Part shown: piece by piece, positions 6,210-16,640 of the stretch
Layout: each line of letters starts with the position of its first letter
How positions within the stretch are numbered: the stretch's first letter is position 1
NCBI GenBank assembly: GCA_030432975.1
Contig: JAUILS010000004.1
Span: 1-41,759 of the forward strand
Direction: 5' to 3'
Length of the DNA stretch: 41,759 nt
DNA from: Actinomycetes bacterium
Lineage (GTDB): Bacteria; Actinomycetota; Actinomycetes; Propionibacteriales; Nocardioidaceae
Translations under genes and position numbers: made by a program
Notes under the pieces: generated by a model
Database searches by the model: none
Told to the model about the DNA's origin: nothing
Seen by the model: the letters and a program-made list of their open reading frames with translations, nothing else

Positions 6210-8800
6210 TCGAGCCCGACGTCGTCGAAGAAGTGGATCGACTCCGGGTCGCCGCCGTGCTCGCCGCAGACCCCCAGGTGCAGGTCGGGACGAGCCTGGC
6301 GACCGGCCTCCGCGGCGCGGCGCACCAGCGCCCCGACCCCCTCCTGGTCGATCGACTCGAAGGGCGAGACCGGGAACACGCCGGACTCGAGGTACTGCGA
6401 GAAGAACGCCGCCTCCACGTCGTCGCGGGAGAAGCCCCAGGTCATCTGGGTGAGGTCGTTGGTGCCGAAGGAGAAGAACTCCGCCGACGGTGCGATCTGC
6501 TCCGCGGTGAGGGCGGCGCGCGGCAGCTCGATCATCGTGCCGATGTGGACCGGCAGCTCGACACCCTCCGCCTCCTGGATCTCGCGGGCCACGGCGAGGA
6601 TCTTGGTGCGGACCAGCTCCAGCTCGCGGACGGACGCGACCAGCGGGATCATGATCTCGGGGCGCGGGTCGCCGCCGGCCTTGATCCGGGCCGCCGCGGC
6701 CTCGAGGACCGCCCGGGACTGCATCACGAACAGGCCGGGGATGACGATGCCCAGACGCACGCCGCGCAGCCCCAGCATGGGGTTCTGCTCGTGCAGCCGG
6801 CGGACGGCATCGAGCAGCTTGCGCTCGTGACGCTTGCGGTGGCCCCGCACGTCGGCGACGGCCATCTTGACCGAGAGCTCGGTGTAGTCGGGCAGGAACT
6901 CGTGCAGCGGCGGGTCGATCAGCCGGATCGTCACCGGCAGCCCGTCCATCGCCTCCAGGATCTGGGTGAAGTCCTGGCGCTGCAGGGGCAGCAGCTCGGC
7001 CAGCGCCGCCTCCTGCTCCTCCTCGCTCTCCGCGACGATGAGGTGCTCCACCAGCAGGCGCCGGTCGCCGAGGAACATGTGCTCGGTGCGGCACAGCCCG
7101 ATGCCCTCGGCGCCGAACCGGCGGGCGCGGGCGGCGTCATCGGGGGTGTCGGCGTTGGTGCGGACGTGCAGCCGCCGCTTGGTGTCGGCGTGCTCCATCA
7201 GTCGGCGTACGGCGTCGACCAGGGGCTCGTCGACGTCCTGGCCCTCGAAGTAGCGCACCACGTGGGAGTCGGCCACCGGCACGGCGCCGGCGAAGATCTC
7301 GCCCGTCGTGCCGTCGATGGAGATCAGGTCGCCCTCGTGGATGACCGGACCGCCGCGCACGGTGAAGCGGCCGTGCCGGGCGTCGACGTCGAGCGCCTCG
7401 GCGCCGCAGACGCAGGTGCGGCCCATGCCGCGGGCCACCACGGCGGCGTGCGAGGTCTTGCCGCCGCGGCTGGTGAGGATGCCCTTGGACACCATCATCC
7501 CGTGCAGGTCCTCGGGGCTGGTCTCTTTGCGGACGAGGATGACGTCCTCGCCCTTCTCGGCCCAGTCGACGGCGGTGGCCCAGTCGAAGACCACCTTGCC
7601 GACGGCCGCGCCGGGGGAGGCGTTCATGCCGGTGGCGAGCAGGTCGCGCCTCGCTGCGTCGTCGAAGCGCGGGAACATCAGCTGGGCCAGCTGCTGGCCG
7701 GTGACGCGCTGCAGCGCCTCGTCCATCGTGATCAGGCCCTCGTCGGCCATGTGGACGGCGATCCGGAAGGCGGCCTCGGGGGTGCGCTTGCCGACCCGGG
7801 TCTGCAGCATCCACAGCTTGCCCTGCTCGACGGTGAACTCGATGTCGCACATGTCGCGGTAGTGGTTCTCGAGCGTGGCCATGATCTGCATCAGCTCGTC
7901 GTGGGACGTCGGGTCCATCTCGGCCATGTCGTCGAGGGACACCGTGTTGCGGATGCCGGCGACGACGTCCTCGCCCTGGGCGTTGGCGAGGTAGTCGCCG
8001 TAGACGCCCTGGTGGCCGGAGGCGGGGTCACGGGTGAACCCGACACCCGAGCCGGAGCTCATGCCGCGGTTGCCGAAGACCATCGCCTGGACGTTGACGG
8101 CGGTGCCGAGGTCCTCGGGGATCCGCTCGGAGCGGCGGTAGAGCACCGCGCGCTCGGTGTTCCAGGAGTCGAAGACCGCGCGGACGGCGAGGTCGAGCTG
8201 CTCGCGGGGGTCCTGGGGGAAGGGGCGGCCGGTGTGCTCCTCGATGATCTTCTCGTAGCGCTGCGCGAGGGCGCGCAGGTCGTCGACGTCGAGGTCGAGG
8301 TCGGCCGTGGTGCCCTTGGCCTTCTTGGCCTCGTCGATCGCCTCGGAGAACAGCTCGGAGTCGACGTGCAGCACGGTCGACCCGAACATCGACAGCAGCC
8401 GACGGTAGGAGTCGGCGGCGAACCGCTCGTTGTCGCTCTGCGTGGCCAGCCCGCGGATCGACTCGTGGTTGAGCCCGATGTTGAGCACCGTCTCCATCAT
8501 CCCGGGCATCGAGAACTTCGCACCGGACCGGACCGACACCAGCAGCGGGTCGTCGGGGTCGCCCAGCCGGCGCCCCATCTTCTGCTCGAGCCGGGCCAGG
8601 TGGTCGCCGATCTCGGCCGCCAGCTCGTCGGGCTCGGTGCCGGCCTGCAGGTAGGCCTGGCACGCCTGCGTGGTGATCGTGAACCCCGGTGGGACGGGCA
8701 GGCCGAGGTTGGTCATCTCGGCCAGGTTGGCGCCCTTGCCCCCCAGCAGGTCCTTCAGGTCCTTGTTGCCGTCCGCGAAGTCGTACACGTAGGTGGTCAC
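6140..8800 (-). CDS. ppdK: Pyruvate, phosphate dikinase
   Basis: 886 residues, full length for the family. Interconverts pyruvate + ATP + Pi and PEP + AMP + PPi. Seen in order: N-terminal ATP-grasp region beginning VYDFADGNKDLKDLLGGKG, with GSGVGFTRDPASG; the phosphohistidine domain with GGKTSHAAVVARGMG (catalytic His near residue 450); and the C-terminal PEP/pyruvate TIM barrel with GIGLCRTEHMF and GVCGEHGGDP (catalytic Cys near 845). The track ORF continues upstream to 9301, but GTG at 8800 gives the correct N-terminus (TTYVYDF) and has TTAGAT 6 nt before it. Monocistronic on the minus strand; its 3' end overlaps the EamA gene tail-to-tail. Confidence 0.97.
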   Translation of the reverse strand: MTTYVYDFADGNKDLKDLLGGKGANLAEMTNLGLPVPPGFTITTQACQAYLQAGTEPDELAAEIGDHLARLEQKMGRRLGDPDDPLLVSVRSGAKFSMPGMMETVLNIGLNHESIRGLATQSDNERFAADSYRRLLSMFGSTVLHVDSELFSEAIDEAKKAKGTTADLDLDVDDLRALAQRYEKIIEEHTGRPFPQDPREQLDLAVRAVFDSWNTERAVLYRRSERIPEDLGTAVNVQAMVFGNRGMSSGSGVGFTRDPASGHQGVYGDYLANAQGEDVVAGIRNTVSLDDMAEMDPTSHDELMQIMATLENHYRDMCDIEFTVEQGKLWMLQTRVGKRTPEAAFRIAVHMADEGLITMDEALQRVTGQQLAQLMFPRFDDAARRDLLATGMNASPGAAVGKVVFDWATAVDWAEKGEDVILVRKETSPEDLHGMMVSKGILTSRGGKTSHAAVVARGMGRTCVCGAEALDVDARHGRFTVRGGPVIHEGDLISIDGTTGEIFAGAVPVADSHVVRYFEGQDVDEPLVDAVRRLMEHADTKRRLHVRTNADTPDDAARARRFGAEGIGLCRTEHMFLGDRRLLVEHLIVAESEEEQEAALAELLPLQRQDFTQILEAMDGLPVTIRLIDPPLHEFLPDYTELSVKMAVADVRGHRKRHERKLLDAVRRLHEQNPMLGLRGVRLGIVIPGLFVMQSRAVLEAAAARIKAGGDPRPEIMIPLVASVRELELVRTKILAVAREIQEAEGVELPVHIGTMIELPRAALTAEQIAPSAEFFSFGTNDLTQMTWGFSRDDVEAAFFSQYLESGVFPVSPFESIDQEGVGALVRRAAEAGRQARPDLHLGVCGEHGGDPESIHFFDDVGLDYVSCSPFRVPVARLEAGRSAIG

Positions 8801-8806
8801 GGTTCG

Positions 8807-8812
8807 ATCTAA
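8807..8812 (-). promoter_or_regulatory. Leaderless-type -10 (TTAGAT) for ppdK
   Basis: On the minus strand TTAGAT is followed by exactly 6 nt and the GTG start at 8800. No SD is present, so a leaderless transcript is inferred. Confidence 0.52.
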
Positions 8813-8916
8813 GCACTCCTGCGCCGCCGTGTTGAGGGGGGTCGGGCTGCGGCGGCGCGAGCCGGGCGGTGCGAACCGGGCGGCGGCGGGGTGGCCGGCG
8901 TACGCGCGGAGGAGGG

Positions 8917-9957
8917 TCAGTCGCGGCCGGACTCGGTGTAGGCGCCGCCCTGGGCTCGCCGGCGGGCGGCGAGCGCGGCGGCGATGCGACGCGCGGTGAA
9001 GTCGGCCGCCCGCGCGGCCACCTCCTCGGGGGTGCAGAACGCGACGTCCTTGATCTCGCGGGGGTCCTTGACGACGCCGGCGAGCAGGCCGGGGTCGTGG
9101 GTGCCGCCGTCGAAGACCAGGCAGAGGGCGTCGTCCCAGCCGCCCCACGGGGGCAGCCAGTCGGTGAGCAGGAGCGGGCCGGGAGCGAGCTCGATCCCGA
9201 GCTCCTCGGTGCACTCGCGGGCCAGCCCGACGCGCGGTGACTCGCCCACCTCGATCACGCCGCCGGGGAGGTCCCAGTCGCGCTTGTAGGTCAGCTGGCA
9301 CAGCAGCACGCGGTCGTCGGGGTCGCAGACCAGCAGCTGGCTGATGCCGCGCTTGCGCGGGAGGATCGAGTTGAGCAGCGCGCGGAACCCCTCGGGGTCG
9401 CTGATGGGCGGGTCGGTCGCGAGCCTGGCCAGGATGACGTACTCCGTCGCCTCGGGCCGCTCGCCGGTGCCGGCCGGGATCCGGCGGACCCCCTCCCGAC
9501 GCAGCCCCGCGCGGCTCGCCACCCGGAGCGAGGCCAGGTTGTCGGGCTCGACGCGGGCCTGGATGCGGCCCAGCCCGAGGCCGCCGTCGGGCTCGTCGGT
9601 CATCGCGTAGTCGGCCAGGATGCGCACCGCGCGAGTCGCGTGGCCGCGGCCCCGGTGGCCGGCGTACAGGGTCCAGAAGAGAGTGCCGGTGTGGTCCTCC
9701 TGCTGGAGCTCACAGCCGCCGACCAGGGTGCCGTCGTGCTCGATGGCGAAGCCGACCAGCCGGCGATGGTCGGCGTACCCCGTCCGCCAGCGGCGGATCC
9801 GCTCGCGCATCTCCTCGGCCGTGGGGCGATGGCCCTCCGGGCCGAACCAGTGCGCCGCCAGCTCGTCGTGCCCCGCCGCCGCCGGCTCCGCATCCTCCTC
9901 GCGCCACGGCCGCAGCGTCACCACGCCGTCCGTCAGCGTCGGCTGGGGCTGGGTCAC
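8917..9957 (-). CDS. GNAT acetyltransferase-Nudix hydrolase fusion
   Basis: 346 residues, two domains. Residues ~8-165 are a GNAT N-acetyltransferase of the RimJ/RimL type (VTLRPWREEDAE at the start, YAGHRGRGHATRAVRILADYA for the acetyl-CoA pyrophosphate loop, RIQARVEPDNLASLRVASRAG). Residues ~185-335 are a Nudix hydrolase with a complete box: GGVIEVGE, then seven residues, RECTEELGI (about 229-251). The GNAT half should acetylate an amine and the Nudix half should hydrolyse a nucleoside-diphosphate-linked compound; substrates are unknown. GTG start supported by TAGGCT 6 nt upstream. Palindromic repeat copy 1 lies 31 bp upstream of the start. Confidence 0.9.
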   Translation of the reverse strand: MTQPQPTLTDGVVTLRPWREEDAEPAAAGHDELAAHWFGPEGHRPTAEEMRERIRRWRTGYADHRRLVGFAIEHDGTLVGGCELQQEDHTGTLFWTLYAGHRGRGHATRAVRILADYAMTDEPDGGLGLGRIQARVEPDNLASLRVASRAGLRREGVRRIPAGTGERPEATEYVILARLATDPPISDPEGFRALLNSILPRKRGISQLLVCDPDDRVLLCQLTYKRDWDLPGGVIEVGESPRVGLARECTEELGIELAPGPLLLTDWLPPWGGWDDALCLVFDGGTHDPGLLAGVVKDPREIKDVAFCTPEEVAARAADFTARRIAAALAARRRAQGGAYTESGRD

Positions 9958-9963
9958 CTTCGC

Positions 9964-9969
9964 AGCCTA
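9964..9969 (-). promoter_or_regulatory. Leaderless-type -10 (TAGGCT) for GNAT-Nudix gene
   Basis: TAGGCT on the minus strand, followed by 6 nt and the GTG start at 9957. The repeat at 9988-10083 begins just upstream, so it may overlap the -35 zone. Confidence 0.52.
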
Positions 9970-9987
9970 CGGGGTGGGTGCGGGGGG

Positions 9988-10083
9988 TGGAGGTTCACCA
10001 TGTGATGCTGGTGAGTTGTCACTTCTCGTGCTGAGTTCACCGTGGGAAGTGATGGTTCGTCTGCATCACATGATGAACCTCCA
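9988..10083. repeat. Palindromic intergenic repeat, copy 1
   Basis: Imperfect palindrome with perfect 10-bp ends (TGGAGGTTCA / TGAACCTCCA), a second 9-bp stem (ATGTGATGC / GCATCACAT) and an inner stem (TCACTTC / GAAGTGA). The core from TTCACC (9994) to TGAA (10077) is 84 bp, identical in length to the cores of the copies near 11.2 and 21.4 kb. Located between the 5' end of the GNAT-Nudix gene and the 3' end of the AbiEi-like gene. Probably a REP/MITE-like element; no ORF inside. Confidence 0.85.
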
Positions 10084-10120
10084 GTGACGCTGAGGTGAGG
10101 GCACGGCCGACCCGACGAGG

Positions 10121-11065
10121 TCAGGCGGCGCGTCGCATCAGGGCGGCAATGCGCGTTGCGGTCTCGCGAGGGTGATCGAGATCGCGCCACACGAGGCGGA
10201 TCATTGCGAAGCCGGTGGCCTCGCGGATCGCGTCCTCGCGTTGCTTCTCCCGGAAGACGACGTCGCCGGGATCCTGGCCTTCGGCGAGCAGCCGTCCATA
10301 CTTCATCCGCCCGTCGAACTCCCCCAGCAACCCCAGGTCTGGCCAGCCCCAGTCGCAGATGCCGAGTAGGTGTCCCGACGCATCGTGGACGGGGTACTGG
10401 GTTTGAGGCGCCGGGAGGTGATGGCGCCAGAAGAGCCAGCGGCCCCTGGACTCGCCGGGGCTCTGGCCGCCGGCGTCGGCTAGTCGGACGGGAACATGCA
10501 GTCGCCGTGCCCCGGGCCACTGCGCCATCTGCTCGAACGCGCTCTGAAGTTCATCTGGGGTGGTGAGGCCGAGGTGGAGCGAGGAGTCGAGCATCACAAG
10601 GGCACGCTCCGGAGTGACGAGCGTGCTGGACTCCAGCACACAACGCGCCGCCGAGAGCGCCGTGAGCCCGTTGTCCAGATGGTGCACATCACGGCCTTGC
10701 GCTACGCCGACGTGGTGCTCGACGTCACCCTCGATCCGCCCGGACCCATGGTCGAGCCGGGTGACGTGGACCCTCCTTAGCGGGACTCCCCAGGTGGCCA
10801 CACCATGGGCGAGAGCGCCGGCGACGTGGCTGAGAGCGACCCTAGGACCTAGCGAATGGAGGACTGCTGACGAGCGGATCAGATGCTTTTGCTCCGGCGA
10901 GCTGGCTGCCCACGTGTCGGGGGATGTGTAGTAGCCACGCCGAAAGCGAATCCACTCACCTCGCCTCAGCGCGGCGGCGATGTCGCGGTCGTGGAGGCCG
11001 ACCGCGCGGGCATCCGCTCGGGTGAAGAAGTCACGGTCGTCGAGCAGGTCTGAGGGGTCGATCAT
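10121..11065 (-). CDS. AbiEi-type winged-helix protein with nuclease-like C-terminus
   Basis: 314 residues. The N-terminal ~60 residues look like the AbiEi antitoxin winged helix (FFTRADARAVGLHDRDIAAALRRGEWIRFRRGYY). The middle (ALSHVAGALAHGVATWG, LSAARCVLESS) matches the long actinobacterial AbiEi-like proteins. The C-terminus carries GEFDGRMKYGRLL (about 248-260) and a distal REKQREDAIREATGFAMIRL. This D...ExDGxxK layout resembles a PD-(D/E)XK/DUF559 nuclease fold. No AbiEii toxin gene is adjacent. ATG at 11065 is used instead of the track's 11152: it has CATTGT 6 nt upstream and matches the domain start. Codon usage looks less GC-biased than its neighbours, and repeat copies lie on both sides, both suggesting acquisition by transfer. 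Function in this strain is unknown. Confidence 0.8.
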   Translation of the reverse strand: MIDPSDLLDDRDFFTRADARAVGLHDRDIAAALRRGEWIRFRRGYYTSPDTWAASSPEQKHLIRSSAVLHSLGPRVALSHVAGALAHGVATWGVPLRRVHVTRLDHGSGRIEGDVEHHVGVAQGRDVHHLDNGLTALSAARCVLESSTLVTPERALVMLDSSLHLGLTTPDELQSAFEQMAQWPGARRLHVPVRLADAGGQSPGESRGRWLFWRHHLPAPQTQYPVHDASGHLLGICDWGWPDLGLLGEFDGRMKYGRLLAEGQDPGDVVFREKQREDAIREATGFAMIRLVWRDLDHPRETATRIAALMRRAA

Positions 11066-11071
11066 GGTTCG

Positions 11072-11077
11072 ACAATG
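11072..11077 (-). promoter_or_regulatory. Leaderless-type -10 (CATTGT) for AbiEi-like gene
   Basis: CATTGT on the minus strand, then 6 nt, then the ATG at 11065. Weaker hexamer than the others (C at position 1). Confidence 0.4.
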
Positions 11078-11184
11078 CCGGGAAGATGGGCCCGTCGATG
11101 CGGCGTACTCACAAACCTTGCCCCGGCGGCGCTTGCGCGGCTGCCTGTGCACGGAATCTGGCCCGCTGTCTCTCGGTGCGAGGG

Positions 11185-11280
11185 TGGAGGTTCACCAGGT
11201 TATGCAGGCGAGTGGTCGCTTCTCATGGTGAGTTCATCATGAGAAGCGATGGTTCACCTGCATCACATGGTGAAGCAACA
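11185..11280. repeat. Palindromic intergenic repeat, copy 2
   Basis: Closely related to copy 1: the 84-bp core runs from TTCACC (11191) to TGAA (11274). It has an inner perfect 12-bp stem, TCGCTTCTCATG / CATGAGAAGCGA, around a 10-nt loop, plus TGCAGG / CCTGCA and TTCACCA / TGGTGAA. Lies between the 5' region of the AbiEi-like gene and the stop codon of glgB (11288). The strong inner hairpin could act as a terminator or 3' stabiliser for the glgB transcript. Confidence 0.87.
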
Positions 11281-11287
11281 ACACCCC

Positions 11288-13480
11288 TCACGCCCGCCGC
11301 AGCCACACGGTGGCAAGGGGAGGGACGATGATCGTGGCGCTGGCGGGCTGACCGGACCAGGGCTCGTCGGTGGCCTCGGTGCCGCCGAGGTTGCCGACAC
11401 CGGAGCCGGTGTAGGACTCGGCGTCGGTGTTGACGACCTCCTCCCAGCGGCCGGCGGAGGGGAGGCCGACGCGGTAGCCGTCGTGGGGCAGGGCGGCGAA
11501 GTTGGCGACGCACACCAGGTCGGGCCCGTCGCCGCCGCGGCGCACGAACGAGAAGACGTTGCGGCCGGCGTCGTTGGCGTCGATCCAGTCGAAGCCGCCC
11601 GGCTCGTTGTCGCGCGCCCACAGCGAGGAGGTCTCGGCGTAGACCCGGTTGAGGTCGCGCACCAGCGACTGCATGCCGCGGTGCTCGGGGTGGTCGAGCA
11701 GCCACCAGTCGAGCTCGCGCGCCTCGGCCCACTCCGACTCCTGGCCGAGCTCGGCGCCCATGAACAGCAGCTGTTTGCCGGGGTGCGCCCACATGAACCC
11801 GAGGTACGCGCGGAGGTTGGCGAGCTGCTGCCACCGGTCGCCCGGCATCTTCCGCAGCAGCGAGCCCTTGCCGTGGACCACCTCGTCGTGGCTGAGCGGC
11901 AGCACGAAGTTCTCCGACCAGGCGTAGACGGTCGAGAACGTCATCTCGCCGTGGTGGTACGCGCGGTGCACCGGGTCGTGCTCCATGTAGGAGAGCGAGT
12001 CGTGCATCCAGCCCATGTTCCACTTGAAGCCGAAGCCCAGCCCGTCGGCCGACGTCGGCTTGGTGACGCCCGGCCAGGAGGTCGACTCCTCGGCGACGGT
12101 GATCGCGCCCGGGACGCGCTTGTAGACGGTGGCGTTCATCTCCTGCAGGAACTGCACCGCCTCGAGGTTCTCGCGGCCGCCGTAGACGTTGGGCGTCCAC
12201 TGGCCGTCCTCGCGCGAGTAGTCGAGGTAGAGCATCGAGGCCACCGCGTCGACGCGCAGCCCGTCGATGTGGAACTCCTCCAGCCAGTAGAGCGCGTTGG
12301 CGACCAGGAAGTTGCGCACCTCGTGGCGGCCGAAGTTGAAGACGTAGGTGCCCCAGTCGGGGTGCTCGCCCCGGGTCGGGTTGGGGTCCTCGTAGAGCGG
12401 CGTCCCGTCGAAGCGCGCCAGCGCGAAGGCGTCCTTCGGGAAGTGCGCCGGCACCCAGTCGACGATGACGCCGATGCCCGCCTGGTGCAGCCGGTCGACG
12501 AGGTAGCGGAAGCCGTCGGGGTCGCCGAAGCGCGCGGTCGGGGCGTAGTACGACGTCACCTGGTAGCCCCACGACCCGCCGAAGGGGTGCTCCATCACCG
12601 GCAGGAACTCCACATGGGTGAAGCCCAGGTCGGCGACGTAGGACACCAGCTCGTCGGCGAGCTGGCCGTAGTTCAGCGTGGTGCCCCACGGCTTGCGCCA
12701 CGACCCGAGGTGGAGCTCGTAGACCGACATCGGCCGCTCGACGGGCGGCTGGTCGCTGCGACGGGCCATCCACTCGTCGTCGCCCCACTCGTAGTGCGAC
12801 TGGTAGACCACCGAGGCCGTCGACGGCGGCACCTCGGTGTGGAAGGCCATCGGGTCGGCCTTCTCGCGCCACTCACCGTCGGCGCCGAGGAGCAGGAACT
12901 TGTAGCGGCTGCCGGAGCCGACATCGGGCACGAACAGCTCCCACACCCCGGAGGTGCCGAGCTGGCGCATCGGGTGCTCGCGGCCGTCCCAGTTGTTGAA
13001 GTCCGCCTTCACGCGCACGCCCCGGGCGGCCGGCGCCCACACCGCGAACGACGTGCCGGTGACCGACCCGGTGGGGGAGTCGTAGGTGCGCACGTGGGCA
13101 CCCAGCACCTCCCAGAGCTGCTCGTGGCGCCCCTCGTTGAACAGGTGGAGGTCCGTCTCGCCGAGCGTCGGGAGGAAGCGGTAGGGGTCGTCGACCACGG
13201 TCGGCTCGGAGTCGTAGGCCACCGCGATCCGGTAGTCGGGCACCTTCGCCACCGGCAGGACGCCCACCCAGATCCCCCCGTGCTCGTGGTCGAGCGCGGT
13301 CTCACTGGTCTTGCCGTCGACGGTCCAGCGGACCACCACGCTGGCGGCCAGCGGCTTGAACACGCGGACGGTGACGCCGTCGTCGTGGGTGTGTGGGCCG
13401 AGGACGGCGTGCGGGTGGCCGTGCTCGCCGCGGAGGACCAGCTCCAGCTCGGCGCGGTCGATCGGATGGATCTCGCTCAT
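11288..13480 (-). CDS. glgB: 1,4-alpha-glucan branching enzyme GlgB
   Basis: 730 residues, normal for GH13_9 GlgB. Cuts alpha-1,4 chains and re-attaches them as alpha-1,6 branches. Seen: an N-terminal beta domain and CBM48 (about 25-220, with [20 protein letters not shown] and [22 protein letters not shown]), then the catalytic barrel with [37 protein letters not shown] (nucleophile Asp near 409), [12 protein letters not shown] (acid Glu near 462) and [16 protein letters not shown]-terminal beta domain follows. Last gene of the glgE-treS-mak-glgB operon; its ATG overlaps the mak stop by 4 nt. Repeat copy 2 follows the stop. Confidence 0.98.
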   Translation of the reverse strand: MSEIHPIDRAELELVLRGEHGHPHAVLGPHTHDDGVTVRVFKPLAASVVVRWTVDGKTSETALDHEHGGIWVGVLPVAKVPDYRIAVAYDSEPTVVDDPYRFLPTLGETDLHLFNEGRHEQLWEVLGAHVRTYDSPTGSVTGTSFAVWAPAARGVRVKADFNNWDGREHPMRQLGTSGVWELFVPDVGSGSRYKFLLLGADGEWREKADPMAFHTEVPPSTASVVYQSHYEWGDDEWMARRSDQPPVERPMSVYELHLGSWRKPWGTTLNYGQLADELVSYVADLGFTHVEFLPVMEHPFGGSWGYQVTSYYAPTARFGDPDGFRYLVDRLHQAGIGVIVDWVPAHFPKDAFALARFDGTPLYEDPNPTRGEHPDWGTYVFNFGRHEVRNFLVANALYWLEEFHIDGLRVDAVASMLYLDYSREDGQWTPNVYGGRENLEAVQFLQEMNATVYKRVPGAITVAEESTSWPGVTKPTSADGLGFGFKWNMGWMHDSLSYMEHDPVHRAYHHGEMTFSTVYAWSENFVLPLSHDEVVHGKGSLLRKMPGDRWQQLANLRAYLGFMWAHPGKQLLFMGAELGQESEWAEARELDWWLLDHPEHRGMQSLVRDLNRVYAETSSLWARDNEPGGFDWIDANDAGRNVFSFVRRGGDGPDLVCVANFAALPHDGYRVGLPSAGRWEEVVNTDAESYTGSGVGNLGGTEATDEPWSGQPASATIIVPPLATVWLRRA

Positions 13481-14897
13481 GACTCGCTCTCCTCCGCGTG
13501 GGAGTCGGTGGTCCGGCCGGGCCGGGGTCGGTGCCAGCGTGCCAGCGCGTCCAACGGGATGGACACCCAGGTGGGCCGGTTGCGTGCTTCGTAGACGGCC
13601 TCGTAGACCGCCTTGTCGGCGACGTAGGCCGTGAGGATGACGCCTTCGGTCTCGGTCAGCTCGCGGCCGGCGTACGCCGTCAGGAAGGCGTCGCGGTTGC
13701 GGTCGGCCCACTCCGCGGCGCGAAACGCCAGCTGGTCGTGGCTGGCCGGGCTCTCGCCGCCCATCGTCCGCTCGACCACGCGGGCGGCGTAGTCGAAGGA
13801 GCGCAGCATGCCCGCGACGTCGCGCCAGCGGGAGTCGGGCAGCATCCGCTCGGCCAGCGGCTTGGCGGGCTCGCCCTCGAAGTCGACGAGCTTCCACCCG
13901 CGCACGGTGCGCAGCGTCTGGCCGAGGTGCAGGTCGCCGTGGATCCGCTGGGCCTCGAGGGCGCCGAGCGCCCCCAGACGGGCGAACGAGGCTCGCAGCG
14001 TCTCCTCGTGCGCCGCCAGCTCGGGCACCACCGGCAGGGCCAGGTCGAGGCGCGCGTTCATCTGGTCGGCGAGGTCGCGCGCCGGCAGCGAGGAGCCACC
14101 GAGCTGGTCGAGCAGCGTGGTGTGGACCTCGGCCACCGCCTCGCCCAGCCGGGCGGACTCGCCGGCGAAGTCGCCGCCCACCTCGTCGGCGTGCAGGTCG
14201 GCCTCGGCGTAGAGGTTGCGGACGCTCGCCTGCGCGAGGTCCCAGCCGTCGCTGGCGGTGCGGAGGAACTGCTGCAGCATCGCGAGGTGCATGGTCCCCC
14301 CGGGGCCGTCGACCTCGATCCAGCCGTAGAGCGCGGCGACGTGCTCGCTCCCGCCGCGGGTCAGCGTCTCGTGGAGGGTGATGTCGGGGTTCTCGCCGGG
14401 CGTCACCTTGCGGAAGACCTTCATCAGCGAGTCCTCGCCGAAGGCCACCGAGGAGTTCGACTGCTGGCCCGAGAACAGCGTCGAGTGCACGTCGGGGTCG
14501 AGCTCGTGCCCCGGCACCCGCCGGAAGCGTACGCCGGCCGCAGCAGGTCCGCCGTCGTCGCCGGCGGCCGCGAACGCCCGGAGGTAGAGCGCCATCGCGG
14601 CCCGGTCGTGCACCGCGTCGTAGGCGTGCACGAACTCGCCGTCGCCGCCGTCCCACCACCCCACGAAGGCGTGGTCGAGCTGGGGCTGGGTGTCGCGGTA
14701 GAGCGACAGGGGGAGCTGGTAGTAGTCGACCCCGCCCTCCGCGTCGGTGAACTCCACCGGCAGCAGCTCCACGACCACCTCGGGCTCGTCGTCGGCGCCG
14801 CCGAGCGACCCCAGCCGGACCAGGTCACCGAGCGTGAACGGGCGGCCCTTGCCGCCGAACCAGCGGGCGGCCTGGAGATAGGGGGTCAGGTCGGTGG

Positions 14898-14901
<4 letters not shown>
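13477..14901 (-). CDS. mak: Maltokinase
   Basis: 474 residues; also called Pep2. ATP-dependent phosphorylation of maltose to alpha-maltose-1-phosphate, the substrate of GlgE. Seen: N-terminal cap region ([14 protein letters not shown]), then an aminoglycoside-phosphotransferase-like kinase domain with [19 protein letters not shown] (ATP-site Lys) and the catalytic loop [12 protein letters not shown] (about 318-329), followed by [15 protein letters not shown], the DFE metal-binding motif. Here it is a free-standing gene, not fused to treS. GTG start at 14901 overlaps the treS stop (GTGA), and its stop overlaps the glgB start (ATGA), so translation is likely coupled through the operon. Confidence 0.95.

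Positions 14902-16636
<1,735 letters not shown>

Positions 16637-16640
<4 letters not shown>

Noticed and set aside
5405-8812. 1135-aa plus-strand ORF, and other very long ORFs (4752-7094, 11249-13594, 16643-19027, 18595-21396, 21311-24919, 39776-41734)
   Set aside because: They are antisense or out-of-frame shadows of ppdK, glgB, glgE, glgP, glgX and leuS. Their translations are Arg/Ala/Gly/His-rich and without domains, as expected from GC-rich third positions.
9988-11280. Repeats as a CRISPR array or insertion-sequence ends
   Set aside because: Two dispersed palindromes, not regularly spaced direct repeats; no transposase between them and no clear target-site duplication visible by eye.
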